A stretch of 64,000 nucleotides of DNA. It comes from Ferrovibrio sp. (lineage in GTDB: Bacteria > Pseudomonadota > Alphaproteobacteria > Ferrovibrionales > Ferrovibrionaceae). Numbering within the stretch: the stretch's first letter is position 1; each line of letters opens with the position of its first letter. Shown here piece by piece: positions 38,901 to 46,142 of this stretch. The notes under the pieces were generated by a model that was given only the letters and a program-made list of their open reading frames with translations, did no database searches and was not told the origin of the DNA. The DNA lies in assembly GCF_002796975.1 (NCBI RefSeq), contig NZ_PEKV01000005.1:7501-71500 (forward strand), read 5' to 3'. A program made the translations under genes and the position numbers.

Positions 38901-39147
38901 GGTCGACCGGTAGGCAGACGGCAGACGGGCCGTCCTCAAAATCCAGCTGAGCGCCGACGATGAGCTGGATGTTGCTGTCCTTGGCTGCCACATGGGCGCG
39001 GACGACGCCGGCCAGCGTATTGCGGTCGGTTACGGCAACAGCCTTCAGTCCCAGGAAGGCAGCTTGCCGGACTAACTCCTCGGCATGGCTGGCGCCTTCG
39101 AGGAAGGAAAAGTTCGAGAGGCAATTCAGCTCCGCGTATTCGGTCAT
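35923..39147 (-). CDS. dnaE2: Error-prone DNA polymerase DnaE2 (ImuC)
   Basis: About 1074 aa from the Met of MTEYAELNCLSNFSFLEGASH (39147), a usual length for DnaE2; the earlier in-frame Met overlaps imuB and is not used. PHP domain N-terminal (FSFLEGASHAEEL, AVTDRNTLAG), polymerase palm with PPDIDIDFSHSRR (acidic triad), helix-hairpin-helix and OB fold C-terminal. It inserts bases opposite lesions and is brought to the beta clamp by ImuB. Start overlaps imuB stop (ATGA), so imuA-imuB-dnaE2 is one SOS operon. Confidence 0.95.
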   Translation of the reverse strand: MTEYAELNCLSNFSFLEGASHAEELVRQAAFLGLKAVAVTDRNTLAGVVRAHVAAKDSNIQLIVGAQLDFEDGPSAVCLPVDLTAYSRLSQLISLGRRRAEKGSCRLYWADLIERIQGQQIILLAPTKPETAFIERVKMLRDLIGDDLSLTVSNLMRGRDRQRVALWAKVAEQTGVALVATNSVLYHVPARSQLQDILVATRHKCTVEQLGMRAEPNSERHIKSPEQMARLFRDHPEALARSVEIAGRCRFSLSEIRYVYPEESRGDSATPMQELIRLTWQGAAQRFPAGIPDKVRAQVEHELKLIEQLDYPNYFLTVWDIVRFARSKDILCQGRGSAANSAVCFCLGVTSVNPAEQDTLFERFISAERNEPPDIDIDFSHSRREEVIQYVYSRYGRDRAGLAAVVISFRTKLAIRTVGRALGMSLDTISRIAKTIHWWSKENYSEASLRDAGINPDSDLIRVTVELANELIGFPRHISQHPGGFVITNGPLGDLVPIENARMANRTVVQWDKDDLDALGLLKIDVLALGMLTCIDKCFQLVEQHYGRKYELASIPQDDKTTYDMICKADTYGVFQIESRAQMTMLPRLKPREFYDLVVEVAIVRPGPIVGGMVHPYLKRRQGLEPVTYPSEALRQVLGKTMGVPLFQEQVMRISMVAAGFTAGEADGLRRAMATFKRTGTIGTFRDKLINGMQERGYDIAFAESIFEQVKGFGEYGFPESHAASFALLAYASSWLKCHYPAAFAAAILNSQPMGFYSTSRLIIDAKDHGVEVRDIDINHSDWDSILEPAAGRYGHALRLGFREIKGLRQEDVDRLVKARDGGYAAIRDIWRRAQLPPAILERLAHADAFGSLGLSRRDALWTIKGLSDAPLPLFDFAEAVTPPGHNLPPADTGIEEDVTLPRMTMGENVIHDYRQKGHSSRPHPMLLLRSRMKAMNIVTARDLFDIANGKKVRVAGIVQVRQRPVTASGVIFATIQDETGDAQAIIWPGVFDKFRTETLASKLMVIEGKLQKEGEIIHVVANRIINANEVLGELGDIDLDTDFNVLSRADEMKNPPRQVKEVLVALPDSRDFH

Positions 39148-40598
39148 CCGAATATCCCGTGCATGTGCCAGCCGCCGCGGTCCCGAAAGATCCAGTAGCG
39201 GCGGCCGACTTCGTCCTCGATCTGGAAATAGTCGCGGGCGGCAATGTCCATCCCGCCATTGCGCCATTCGCCATGCAGTCGTTCCGGACCCGTCGTCATA
39301 GCAATGCGGCGGCGGATGCGGCGCCAGGTGAAGGCCTCGCCATTTGCCTCCATCTCGATGGGCTCTGGTTGCATCAGCCGGGCCGGCCGTGGATCTGTCT
39401 CTGGCATCTCTTGGGCGGAGCGGGCCATGGGGGAAAGCCTAGTGAAGGCATTCTCGGGGGTGTGTCGGTTCAGCGGCTCGAAGCGGTAGACGTTGCGGGT
39501 GCCGAGCCGGCCCTGCAGGCGGTCGATCAGCTGAGAGAAACGGCTATCGCCCTGCTGGGTCGCCTCAAGGCTCGCCTGTTCGGCGGAAAACGGATCGGCT
39601 GACATGGCCTCCAGCATGAAGCTCTCGATGCCGAAACCGGGCATGATGGCATCGAGAGGATCCCGGAAGAGGCGTGCCAGATGCTTTGGATCGCGGTTGG
39701 GATGGGACGTGCCAACCCGAATAGTCTGCACGTCGCCGTCGATCCTGAAGGCGGTCAGGACGAGCTGGCGGGCGCCGAGATGCTCGTCGGCCAGCAGCTT
39801 GCAGAGCGCCTCCAGCAGATGGATCAGCACGGTGTCGATGGCGTCGCGTGTCGAGACGGGCTCGACCAGGTTGGCGCGGGAGCGCCATGGCGCCTGCGGC
39901 TGGCGCGGCGAGATCGGCTCGGGCTCGCGCGCCATCAGCATGTCCAGGCGGTTCAGCAGGTTGAGGCCGAACCGCTTGGCCAGCGGCGCGCGCGGCAGGT
40001 TCGCAATGGCGCCGACGGTTTTCAGGCCGAGTGCGGTCAGCGTCTCGGCGATATGCGGATCGATCCGCAAGGCCGCCACGGGCAGGTCTTTCAGATCCTG
40101 CAGGGCGGTCGCGCGGCCGGGTAGCGAGCCGCCAGCACCAAACCGGGCCCAGGCCCAGGCAGCGGCGGGGGAGTCAGCGACCGCGATGCGTGCGGTCACC
40201 TGCATGCGCCGGAATGCGGCACGCATCTGATCCTGCATGTTGTCTTCGCCGCCGAAGAGATGCGGCACCCCGGTGATATCGATGATGATGCCTTCGAAGC
40301 CGTCGACCGCCACTGTCGGCGACCATCTGCAGCACCAGTCGGTCAGGCGCTCCAATGCAGCCTGGTCGCCCTGGGTGTCGGCCGGCGCCGTCACCAGAGC
40401 CGGTACCAAAGCCATCGCATCAGCAAGCGTCATGCCGACCGTCAGGCGCATTTTGAAGGCCATCAAGTTAACCGCCGACAGCCGGAAGGTGCTGCCTGCG
40501 CTCTCGATCAGCGCGAAAGGGCCAGTGGCAGGACTATTCCGCCGCTTCAGCCTGTCCGTGGGCCAGCGCGGCAACCAGATTGAAGCATAGCGACGCAT
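39144..40598 (-). CDS. imuB: ImuB, non-catalytic Y-family polymerase subunit of the mutasome
   Basis: 484 aa from the Met of MRRYASIWLPRWPTDRL (40598); an upstream Met at 40646 lies deep inside imuA. N-terminal Y-family fold where the catalytic Asp is replaced (ASIWLPRW instead of DMDAFF), as in other ImuB. A helix-hairpin-helix (LTALGLKTVGAIANLPRAPLAKRFG) and a little-finger domain follow. The C-terminus is long and Arg/Glu-rich; ImuB links DnaE2 to the beta clamp and ImuA. Overlaps imuA by about 65 bp and dnaE2 by four. Confidence 0.92.
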   Translation of the reverse strand: MRRYASIWLPRWPTDRLKRRNSPATGPFALIESAGSTFRLSAVNLMAFKMRLTVGMTLADAMALVPALVTAPADTQGDQAALERLTDWCCRWSPTVAVDGFEGIIIDITGVPHLFGGEDNMQDQMRAAFRRMQVTARIAVADSPAAAWAWARFGAGGSLPGRATALQDLKDLPVAALRIDPHIAETLTALGLKTVGAIANLPRAPLAKRFGLNLLNRLDMLMAREPEPISPRQPQAPWRSRANLVEPVSTRDAIDTVLIHLLEALCKLLADEHLGARQLVLTAFRIDGDVQTIRVGTSHPNRDPKHLARLFRDPLDAIMPGFGIESFMLEAMSADPFSAEQASLEATQQGDSRFSQLIDRLQGRLGTRNVYRFEPLNRHTPENAFTRLSPMARSAQEMPETDPRPARLMQPEPIEMEANGEAFTWRRIRRRIAMTTGPERLHGEWRNGGMDIAARDYFQIEDEVGRRYWIFRDRGGWHMHGIFG

Positions 40599-41214
40599 GA
40601 TTGAATTCCAGCATCCAGGACCCTCCAGCTTCGGCACCCCGGACACGCTCCAGGGCCAGGCGCCAGGTTGGTCGGATGTCCCGACTTCGGGCAGGTTCCA
40701 CCAGCCATCGCGTCAAGGCAGCTGACGGCTGCCGGTCACGGCGGATCAGGAAGCCGATTGAGCCGCTGGATTCTGCCGCCAGCTGTAGGCGCCGGGTCTC
40801 GGTCAGGTCTGCCTGCTCGATCTCGGCTACGACGGCGCCATTCGGTAAATCCTTCAGGGCTTCTTCCATCGCCCAGAGCCGGTTGTCGGTCTGGCGGGTG
40901 CAGGCGACGGTCACGCGGCGATGGGAAAGGCCCAGCTGGCTTAGACCGCCGGCATATAGGTCGCCTTGCGGCGTGACCCACAGAACATGCTGGACCGCCT
41001 TCTGGCGACCCAATAGTGCAGCCAGGAAGCTGGTGATGGCCCCTTGGTCGCCTATGACTTCATGGATGCCGCCGCGGGCAAGGGCGGTACCCGGCAGCAG
41101 ACTGTCGATCTCGGGCACACCAATCGGGATGCCTTGAACAGAGGGTCGGCGGCAGGTGCTGGTAATGCGCGCCAGCTGGCTGCGCAGATCTGCCAGGGGG
41201 GAAAGCTGGTTCAT
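40534..41214 (-). CDS. imuA: ImuA, RecA-like mutasome protein
   Basis: 226 aa. Shortened RecA/SulA-like protein: PIGVPEIDSLLPGTALARGGIHEVIGDQGA at the start of a P-loop-like region (the Walker A is degenerate), LWVTPQGDLYAGGLSQLG, and VVAEIEQADLTETRRLQLAAE. ImuA is required with ImuB and DnaE2 for damage-induced mutagenesis and is the usual first gene of the cassette. The upstream DNA has two GTTC half-sites spaced 21 bp apart (41243 and 41264), not a perfect SOS box. Confidence 0.9.
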   Translation of the reverse strand: MNQLSPLADLRSQLARITSTCRRPSVQGIPIGVPEIDSLLPGTALARGGIHEVIGDQGAITSFLAALLGRQKAVQHVLWVTPQGDLYAGGLSQLGLSHRRVTVACTRQTDNRLWAMEEALKDLPNGAVVAEIEQADLTETRRLQLAAESSGSIGFLIRRDRQPSAALTRWLVEPARSRDIRPTWRLALERVRGAEAGGSWMLEFNHASLCFNLVAALAHGQAEAAE

Positions 41215-41362
41215 GAGGCCTCCGAGTATTTGCAGGCATCATGTTCTACTATTATCCCCGTATGTTCTCAATATGTACTTTTTCCTAGACTCAAAGCCTA
41301 TCTAGTGCCGCCCGACCATCCCGCCCACGAAATATAGCTTTTCCTTCTTATGGCATTGCGCG

Positions 41363-41641
41363 TCATTTTTTCCGGCAAACTACAACAGACACCTTAATCG
41401 GGGCGATTCCATCGAGTGGCTTGAGCTGGCGCGGGGCTGACGGATGGTCCCGACAGTAATCAACAGCTGCCTTAACCTGAATCTCTGAGAGCCAGTTATA
41501 TGCCTTGAGAATCCGGGCCATGGGAATGCCGGCATTCACCGAGGCAGCAATAATATCTGCTGTCACTCGGGTACCTTTGATGACGGGGGCTCCAGAGTGA
41601 ATTCCCGGGTCAGATACTATGTAAGGATCGTACCAGGCCAT
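41363..41641 (-). CDS. DUF433 antitoxin-like protein
   Basis: 92 aa from the Met of MAWYDPYIVSDPGIHSG. DUF433 core: GAPVIKGTRVTADIIAASVNAGIPMARILKAY, a winged helix domain found in antitoxins often paired with DUF5615 PIN-like toxins. No toxin gene is next to it. The start codon overlaps head to head with the start of the divergent gene (41639-41641 and 41640-41642), so the two promoters must lie inside the opposite gene. Confidence 0.75.
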   Translation of the reverse strand: MAWYDPYIVSDPGIHSGAPVIKGTRVTADIIAASVNAGIPMARILKAYNWLSEIQVKAAVDYCRDHPSAPRQLKPLDGIAPIKVSVVVCRKK

Positions 41642-42050
41642 GACTGTGGAAAACCTTGAATTCTTGAGTCGGCTGGACTCGCTTACCTTTGAGGATGTCC
41701 CGCGATCATCAAGATACCAGCGATCAGATATCTTCTCCTGGCTCGCATCAGAATGCATCTGCGAATTGCTGGAGAGGAATCCCGATCAAACGATCTCTGA
41801 AATGCGCAGGGAATTTGAAGCAAGGTGGAGGGGGCCAAATTATCTCGCCCCTCACCTAGTCGAGCAATGGGATCGTCTGCTGAATGGCCCAGCAGCTAAC
41901 ATCATACTTATTCTAAGGACTGATTCTGACAGTGGTGCCCACGCAAGGCAGATACGCCCAGCGGGTGATTTGATCACACAGGAAAACAGAGAAAAGCTCT
42001 TTGACACTGCCCGTCGCTTGGACAGGGCACGATTCGGTGAAAGAAGCTAA
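41640..42050 (+). CDS. Hypothetical protein, 136 aa, divergent from the DUF433 gene
   Basis: Not recognised. Mixed helical protein with a WLASECICELLE segment, an acidic middle and a basic C-terminus. Its ATG overlaps the start codon of the DUF433 gene on the other strand. Six bases separate its stop from the stop of tniQ. It could be the unrecognised partner of the DUF433 antitoxin, but adjacency is the only argument. Confidence 0.5.
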   Translation: MTVENLEFLSRLDSLTFEDVPRSSRYQRSDIFSWLASECICELLERNPDQTISEMRREFEARWRGPNYLAPHLVEQWDRLLNGPAANIILILRTDSDSGAHARQIRPAGDLITQENREKLFDTARRLDRARFGERS

Positions 42051-42055
42051 ACAAA

Positions 42056-42859
42056 TCAGCTCTGTGGCGATGACTTGATGCATTGCTTATTTCGAACAAA
42101 GGCCTCTACTGTCTCGAGGGCGTTGCGACAAGAAAATTTAGGGTTCTTCTCCTTAATAAGCCTTGGGCGACCGATGTGTGTGCAGAGCGAGAGTAGTTCC
42201 TGAAGGTTTAAGTGGTTGGCAGCAATCTCAAACTTGGGAGACCTGCTATGCAACCGCTGATTCAGAATCTTCCTTTCAATCAAGCGGACGAACTCGATTG
42301 TCGTCTTGGAGGCCGGTCGCGGTTTTGTATTTCGAAAATCGAATTTGCAATTGTGGCAACTATGCAATGATCGACGCATCCAGCTAAGCGAAGTGCCACA
42401 TTGAGCACAATAACTTTCTAATATAGTGCGATGTTTGGGACAGACGACATAATGAGTGAGCTCCCAAATCGCCGGAAGCATAAGAGTTTCGGAAAGGCAT
42501 GTGGGACAAAATTTCGGCTTCGCAAAGTTTACTTCCGGGCGTTCCAAGCTGTGGCCATGGAAGTAGATTGGGTCGACTTTTCCGATGCTAGTGTGATCTG
42601 GGAAAAAGTATGGGAAATGACGCACGCCAACTGCGGTACTGTTGGATGTGACGATATCCGCTGCCCGAGAAAGTGCGGGATATACCGAGTGCCTAGCCAC
42701 TTGAAATGTCGCGGCAAGATTATCGCCGCTGTTCAGGTCCACCAGCCGCAGGAGATAGCCTAACAATCCTTCGCCGAGCTTTGGTTCGCACCTAATCACA
42801 AGCCGCATCGTCATGCCTCTGACAATGATTCGCTTGCTCCATTTTACCTGCTGTTTCAA
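42056..42859 (-). CDS. tniQ: TniQ/TnsD-family transposition target-selection protein
   Basis: 267 aa (start may be the Met of MRLVIRCEPKLGEGLLGYL, residue 17). N-terminal TniQ domain: ESLLGYLLRLV-like GEGLLGYLLRL, then the zinc fingers FCPTCLSE (about 114-121), ELTHYVVCPKHRTIL and ESYCAQCGTSL...CHNC. TniQ proteins pick the target site in Tn7-like and Tn5053-like transposition and, in CRISPR-associated transposons, connect to Cascade. Here it stands alone, without TnsA, TnsB or TnsC. It may serve elements whose core genes are elsewhere. Confidence 0.85.
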   Translation of the reverse strand: MKQQVKWSKRIIVRGMTMRLVIRCEPKLGEGLLGYLLRLVDLNSGDNLAATFQVARHSVYPALSRAADIVTSNSTAVGVRHFPYFFPDHTSIGKVDPIYFHGHSLERPEVNFAKPKFCPTCLSETLMLPAIWELTHYVVCPKHRTILESYCAQCGTSLSWMRRSLHSCHNCKFDFRNTKPRPASKTTIEFVRLIERKILNQRLHSRSPKFEIAANHLNLQELLSLCTHIGRPRLIKEKNPKFSCRNALETVEAFVRNKQCIKSSPQS

Positions 42860-43379
42860 AGAGCGGTTTAGCGGAAAGAGATCGCCACGTGAGTAGGGCG
42901 AACATTTCGAAGGAGGCGCGACTCTTCGAATATCGTTCGGAATAAGACATGCCTAACAATCACGTTCGGGCGAGAGTGCATAAGTTCTTGATTTCTAGCG
43001 CTCCCGACTATCAATCTTAGTTCGACGGACCATGATTGGTGTTCCGTCCTGCAAAGACTGAGAAACCGAACTCAATGATTGAGAATTTGTCTCAAGCCTG
43101 AGGGTTAGTGTTCAATGCGTTACTGTTGGACTGCAGACTCATGTGATCTCTAGGCAAGTCGGCCAATCTTTGATTGGTGGCCTTGTTTTTTGACTTTCAC
43201 ATTCAAACGGCCTCAGGGCTGCCTGATAGCCGATGATCCGGTCTCGCGCCAGCAGCGCAGGTAAACCTACCTCAAAGTGCAGGTCTAACTGCTTCTTGGG
43301 TTGCAGAACCTAGCTCCCCGCACGATGTCCAGGGGCAGATGCATGGATGACAATCGCCTCGCCAAAACAGGAGGCAATC
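42860..43379. other. Intergenic region with orphan transposon end
   Basis: About 520 bp between tniQ and the MBL gene. It contains the A-type transposon left end at 43040-43085 and a palindromic CTCAATGATTGAG (43071-43083). Otherwise no gene is supported. The AGGAGG ribosome binding site at 43370-43375 belongs to the downstream MBL gene. Confidence 0.6.
43040..43085 (+). repeat. Orphan left end of an A-type transposon (element B)
   Basis: TGTTCCGT followed at identical spacing by TGAGAAA and GAACTCAATGATTG; 37 of 46 bases equal to the left end of transposon A at 6162. The second CAATGATTG is 33 bp from the tip in both. The 5 bp before it are ATTGG. No matching right end with ATTGG was found up to the end of element C, so its mate is lost or too diverged. 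Confidence 0.8.
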
Positions 43380-44291
43380 ATGAATGTGAATGTTGTATCG
43401 AAGCCCGGAAAATCTAAGCCCGACGAAATGGTTCCGTCGCGCTATGCGCTGCAGGTCGGCGACTATGAAGTGCTGGTGATCAGCGACGGCGTGTTGACGA
43501 TTCCGACCTCGGTGCTGGCCACCAACGCCGATCCGGCCGCTCTGGCAGCCTGGCTGAAGGATATGTTCATGCCGCCGGACGTGCTCGAATGGCCGCTGAA
43601 CGTGGTCGTGGTGCGTGGCCGCGGCCGGACGATCCTCATCGATGCCGGGATCGGGCTGGAGTATCCGGGTTTCCCCAAGGCCGGACGCCTGGCGCAAAGA
43701 CTGGACGCCGCCGGCATCGACCTCGCATCCGTGACCGATATCGTGCTCACGCACCTGCACATGGACCATGTTGGTGGGTTGCTTGGTGACGGGCTTAAGG
43801 GGCGGCTGCGACCGGATGTACCGATTCATGTGTCGGCAACCGAAGTCGATTTCTGGGCCCAGCCGGATTTCTCTCACACCACCATGCCAAAGCCGATTCC
43901 GCCCGTACTCCGGTCGGTCGCCACCCGGTTCCTCAAAGAATACGGCAGTCAGCTGCGGCAGTTCGACAATGAGCACGAGGTGGCGCCAGGCTTCGTCGTT
44001 CGTCGCACCGGTGGCCACACTCCCGGGCACAGCGTGATTCGTATTACGTCGGGCAGTGATCGGCTGACCTTCGCCGGTGACGCCTTGTTTCCCGTCGGGT
44101 TCGAGCATCCGTACTGGTACAACGGCTTCGAGCACGACCCCGAGGAGTCGGCTCGTGTCCGTGTCGATCTCTTGCGGGAACTCGCAGGAACGGGTGAGGT
44201 GCTGGTGGCTGCTCACCTGTCGTTCCCGTTCTGCCGGGTCGCAGTCGATGGCGACGTATTCCGTTGGGTCCCTGCCCACTGGGAGTACTAA
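43380..44291 (+). CDS. MBL-fold metallohydrolase (lactonase-like)
   Basis: 303 aa from the ATG at 43380, behind the ribosome binding site AGGAGGCAATC. The metal-binding motif is LTHLHMDHVGGLL, with further ligands at TGGHTPGHS, the Asp of FAGDALFP and the His of AAHLSFPF. Fold and length match N-acyl-homoserine lactone-type or quorum-quenching lactonases, but substrate cannot be read from sequence. First gene of the region right of the orphan transposon end. A strong terminator follows (44345). Confidence 0.85.
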   Translation: MNVNVVSKPGKSKPDEMVPSRYALQVGDYEVLVISDGVLTIPTSVLATNADPAALAAWLKDMFMPPDVLEWPLNVVVVRGRGRTILIDAGIGLEYPGFPKAGRLAQRLDAAGIDLASVTDIVLTHLHMDHVGGLLGDGLKGRLRPDVPIHVSATEVDFWAQPDFSHTTMPKPIPPVLRSVATRFLKEYGSQLRQFDNEHEVAPGFVVRRTGGHTPGHSVIRITSGSDRLTFAGDALFPVGFEHPYWYNGFEHDPEESARVRVDLLRELAGTGEVLVAAHLSFPFCRVAVDGDVFRWVPAHWEY

Positions 44292-44344
44292 CCATTCATC
44301 TTATACTGGCGCCGGGTTGAGGCGCCGGTACACCAGTATCCATG

Positions 44345-44376
44345 GGCCGGTCGTCACTTCGTGGCGACCGGCCTTT
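44345..44376. terminator. Rho-independent terminator
   Basis: GGCCGGTCG ... CGACCGGCC stem with internal loop and a TTTCCC tail; serves the convergent MBL gene and the response-regulator operon. Confidence 0.7.
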
Positions 44377-44425
44377 CCCTTGGCAACGGGTGGCGTAGGG
44401 TGTGTCGCCTAGTCTTATAAAGATG

Positions 44426-45124
44426 TTATTCCCTGCCGATATCCCGCGTGGGCGGAGGTAGAGCCTCCCAGATGCGGACCAGCTTTCCAACCGAACCAAC
44501 CTCCATCTTGCGCATGGCATTGCTGCGATGGAGTTTCACCGTCACGTCGCTGATGCCGAGGTCAAAGGCAATCTGCTTGTTCTGACGGCCGCGCACCACT
44601 TCCTGAAGTACCTCGCGCTCGCGGTGGGTCAGGCCCTTGAGGCGCTGGATATTGCGTTCGATCACGATGCGACGAGCCCGCCGTTCGGCGTCCAGTGCGA
44701 TTGCCGAGGTGATGGCATCCAGAAGGTCCTGGTCGCGCACGGGCTTGGTCAAGAAATCGACTGCGCCGGCCTTCATGGCCTGTACGCTCATCGGGATATC
44801 GCCATGGCCGGTCAGGAAGATGATCGGCTTGACGTCGCCACTTTGCACCATGCGACGTTGCAGGTCGAGCCCGCTTGCGCCAGGCATTCGCACGTCCAGC
44901 ACGAGGCAGCCAGGCCCCTCCAGGACATCAGCCTTGAACAAGGCAGCTGTCGACGCAAAACAGGCGGAACTGAACCCTGCAGATTGCAGCAGATCCGACA
45001 GTGCCTCCCGGATAGCAGCATCGTCATCGACAATGATGACGGTCGGGTGCTGTGCAACCTGATCGATCTGCAAAGAGGACTGCTTTGCTCCCCGCTGGAG
45101 CGGCTGGTCAACTGCCATGATCAC
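44426..45124 (-). CDS. FixJ-family response regulator 1
   Basis: 232 aa. Receiver domain with the acidic patch VDDDAAIRE, phospho-acceptor Asp77 (CLVLDVRMPG), the Thr of FLTGHG and Lys of LTKPVRD, then a LuxR-type HTH (LTHREREVLQEVVRGRQNKQIAFDLGISDVTVKLHRSNAMRK region, here about residues 165-208). It activates transcription on phosphorylation. It overlaps the single-domain receiver gene by four bases, so it belongs to the sensor operon starting at 48559. Confidence 0.92.
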   Translation of the reverse strand: MIMAVDQPLQRGAKQSSLQIDQVAQHPTVIIVDDDAAIREALSDLLQSAGFSSACFASTAALFKADVLEGPGCLVLDVRMPGASGLDLQRRMVQSGDVKPIIFLTGHGDIPMSVQAMKAGAVDFLTKPVRDQDLLDAITSAIALDAERRARRIVIERNIQRLKGLTHREREVLQEVVRGRQNKQIAFDLGISDVTVKLHRSNAMRKMEVGSVGKLVRIWEALPPPTRDIGRE

Positions 45125-45498
45125 TCCCCATTTCCTTTGTGTTGCAGGGCATCCGCGATAGCCGCGAGTAATACCTGGCCATCGAACGGCTTTCGGAATA
45201 GTCCGTCGATGTCCTGTGCGCGCTCCTGGTCCACAATCTCGTGGCGACCGGTAATCAGGAAGACCGGCAGCTTGGGGCGCGCCTTCTTCACCTGATCGCG
45301 GAGCTCAAAGCCATTCATCCCCGGCATCCCAATGTCGGTAATGAGCAGGTCGATACCCGATGTGCCGCTGGCCAGCAGCGCTCCTGCCGACGAGAAGCTG
45401 CGCGTGACATACCCGGCCGATTCCAGCAGTTCCTCCAGGGATTCGAGGACTCTCGGATCGTCATCCACCACTGCGACAACTGACTTCACATTACTCAC
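45121..45498 (-). CDS. Single-domain receiver (CheY/FixJ-like)
   Basis: 125 aa, only a receiver domain: VVAVVDDDPRVLES, Asp55 (LLITDIGMPG), LITGRHE and FRKPFDGQ. No output domain, so it probably acts as a phosphate relay or sink between the sensor kinase and the two full-length regulators. Overlaps both neighbours by four bases. Confidence 0.9.
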   Translation of the reverse strand: MSNVKSVVAVVDDDPRVLESLEELLESAGYVTRSFSSAGALLASGTSGIDLLITDIGMPGMNGFELRDQVKKARPKLPVFLITGRHEIVDQERAQDIDGLFRKPFDGQVLLAAIADALQHKGNGE

Positions 45499-46142
45499 TT
45501 TCGCGGCCCTCCCGCCCGGCGGGAGTGGGTGACCTGTATTCCCAGCCGTTCGGCGACCCGTACGAGGTCTGCGAAGGAATCGGCGCCCATCTTCTGCGTC
45601 ACATTCCGTCTGTGAACCTGCAGCATCACTTCGCTGATCCCCAGTTCGGCGGCAGCCTGTTTGTTGAGGAGACCGCTCACCACGAGTGGCAGGACTTCGC
45701 GTTCGCGTGGCGTCAGGTCGAGGTAGCGCGTTTGCAGGCCCGCCAGCTCTGCCCGTGCGGCCCTGTTCTCCCGGTCCTGGGCGATTGCGGTGCCAATCGC
45801 GGTCATCAGGTCTGTATCGCTGAACGGCTTGGTCAGGAAGTCGACGGCGCCGCGCTTGATTGCGCGCACGGAGGAGGGAATGTCGCCATGCCCGGTGATG
45901 AACACAATGGGAGGATGATGGCTCGCGGCAATCTGTCCCTGCAGGTCCAGGCCGTTGATATCCGGCAGTTCGACATCCAGCACCAGGCAGGCAGGGATGT
46001 CCGGCTTGTCGGCGGCGATATAGTCACGGGCCGATCCGAAGGCGACTGTGCGCAGCCCGTGCGACGCGAGAAGGTCTGTCAACGCCTCGCGGATGCGCGC
46101 GTCGTCGTCAACAATGAAGATAATCTGGTCATCGGTACTCAT
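45495..46142 (-). CDS. FixJ-family response regulator 2
   Basis: 215 aa, receiver with VDDDARIREA, Asp56 (ACLVLDVELPD), FITGHGDIPSSVRA and FLTKPFSD, and LuxR-type HTH (DLTPREREVLPLVVSG...). It is encoded directly after the sensor kinase (four-base overlap), so it is the most likely cognate regulator, with response regulator 1 as the second output. Confidence 0.92.
   Translation of the reverse strand: MSTDDQIIFIVDDDARIREALTDLLASHGLRTVAFGSARDYIAADKPDIPACLVLDVELPDINGLDLQGQIAASHHPPIVFITGHGDIPSSVRAIKRGAVDFLTKPFSDTDLMTAIGTAIAQDRENRAARAELAGLQTRYLDLTPREREVLPLVVSGLLNKQAAAELGISEVMLQVHRRNVTQKMGADSFADLVRVAERLGIQVTHSRRAGGPRK

Noticed and set aside
41215-41290. LexA box before imuA
   Set aside because: Two GTTC half-sites are 21 bp apart instead of 11 and in the unfavourable orientation; not a confident SOS box.
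43272-44279. 335-codon frame on the minus strand
   Set aside because: Antisense to the MBL-fold gene, which has a ribosome binding site and the complete metal-binding motif.
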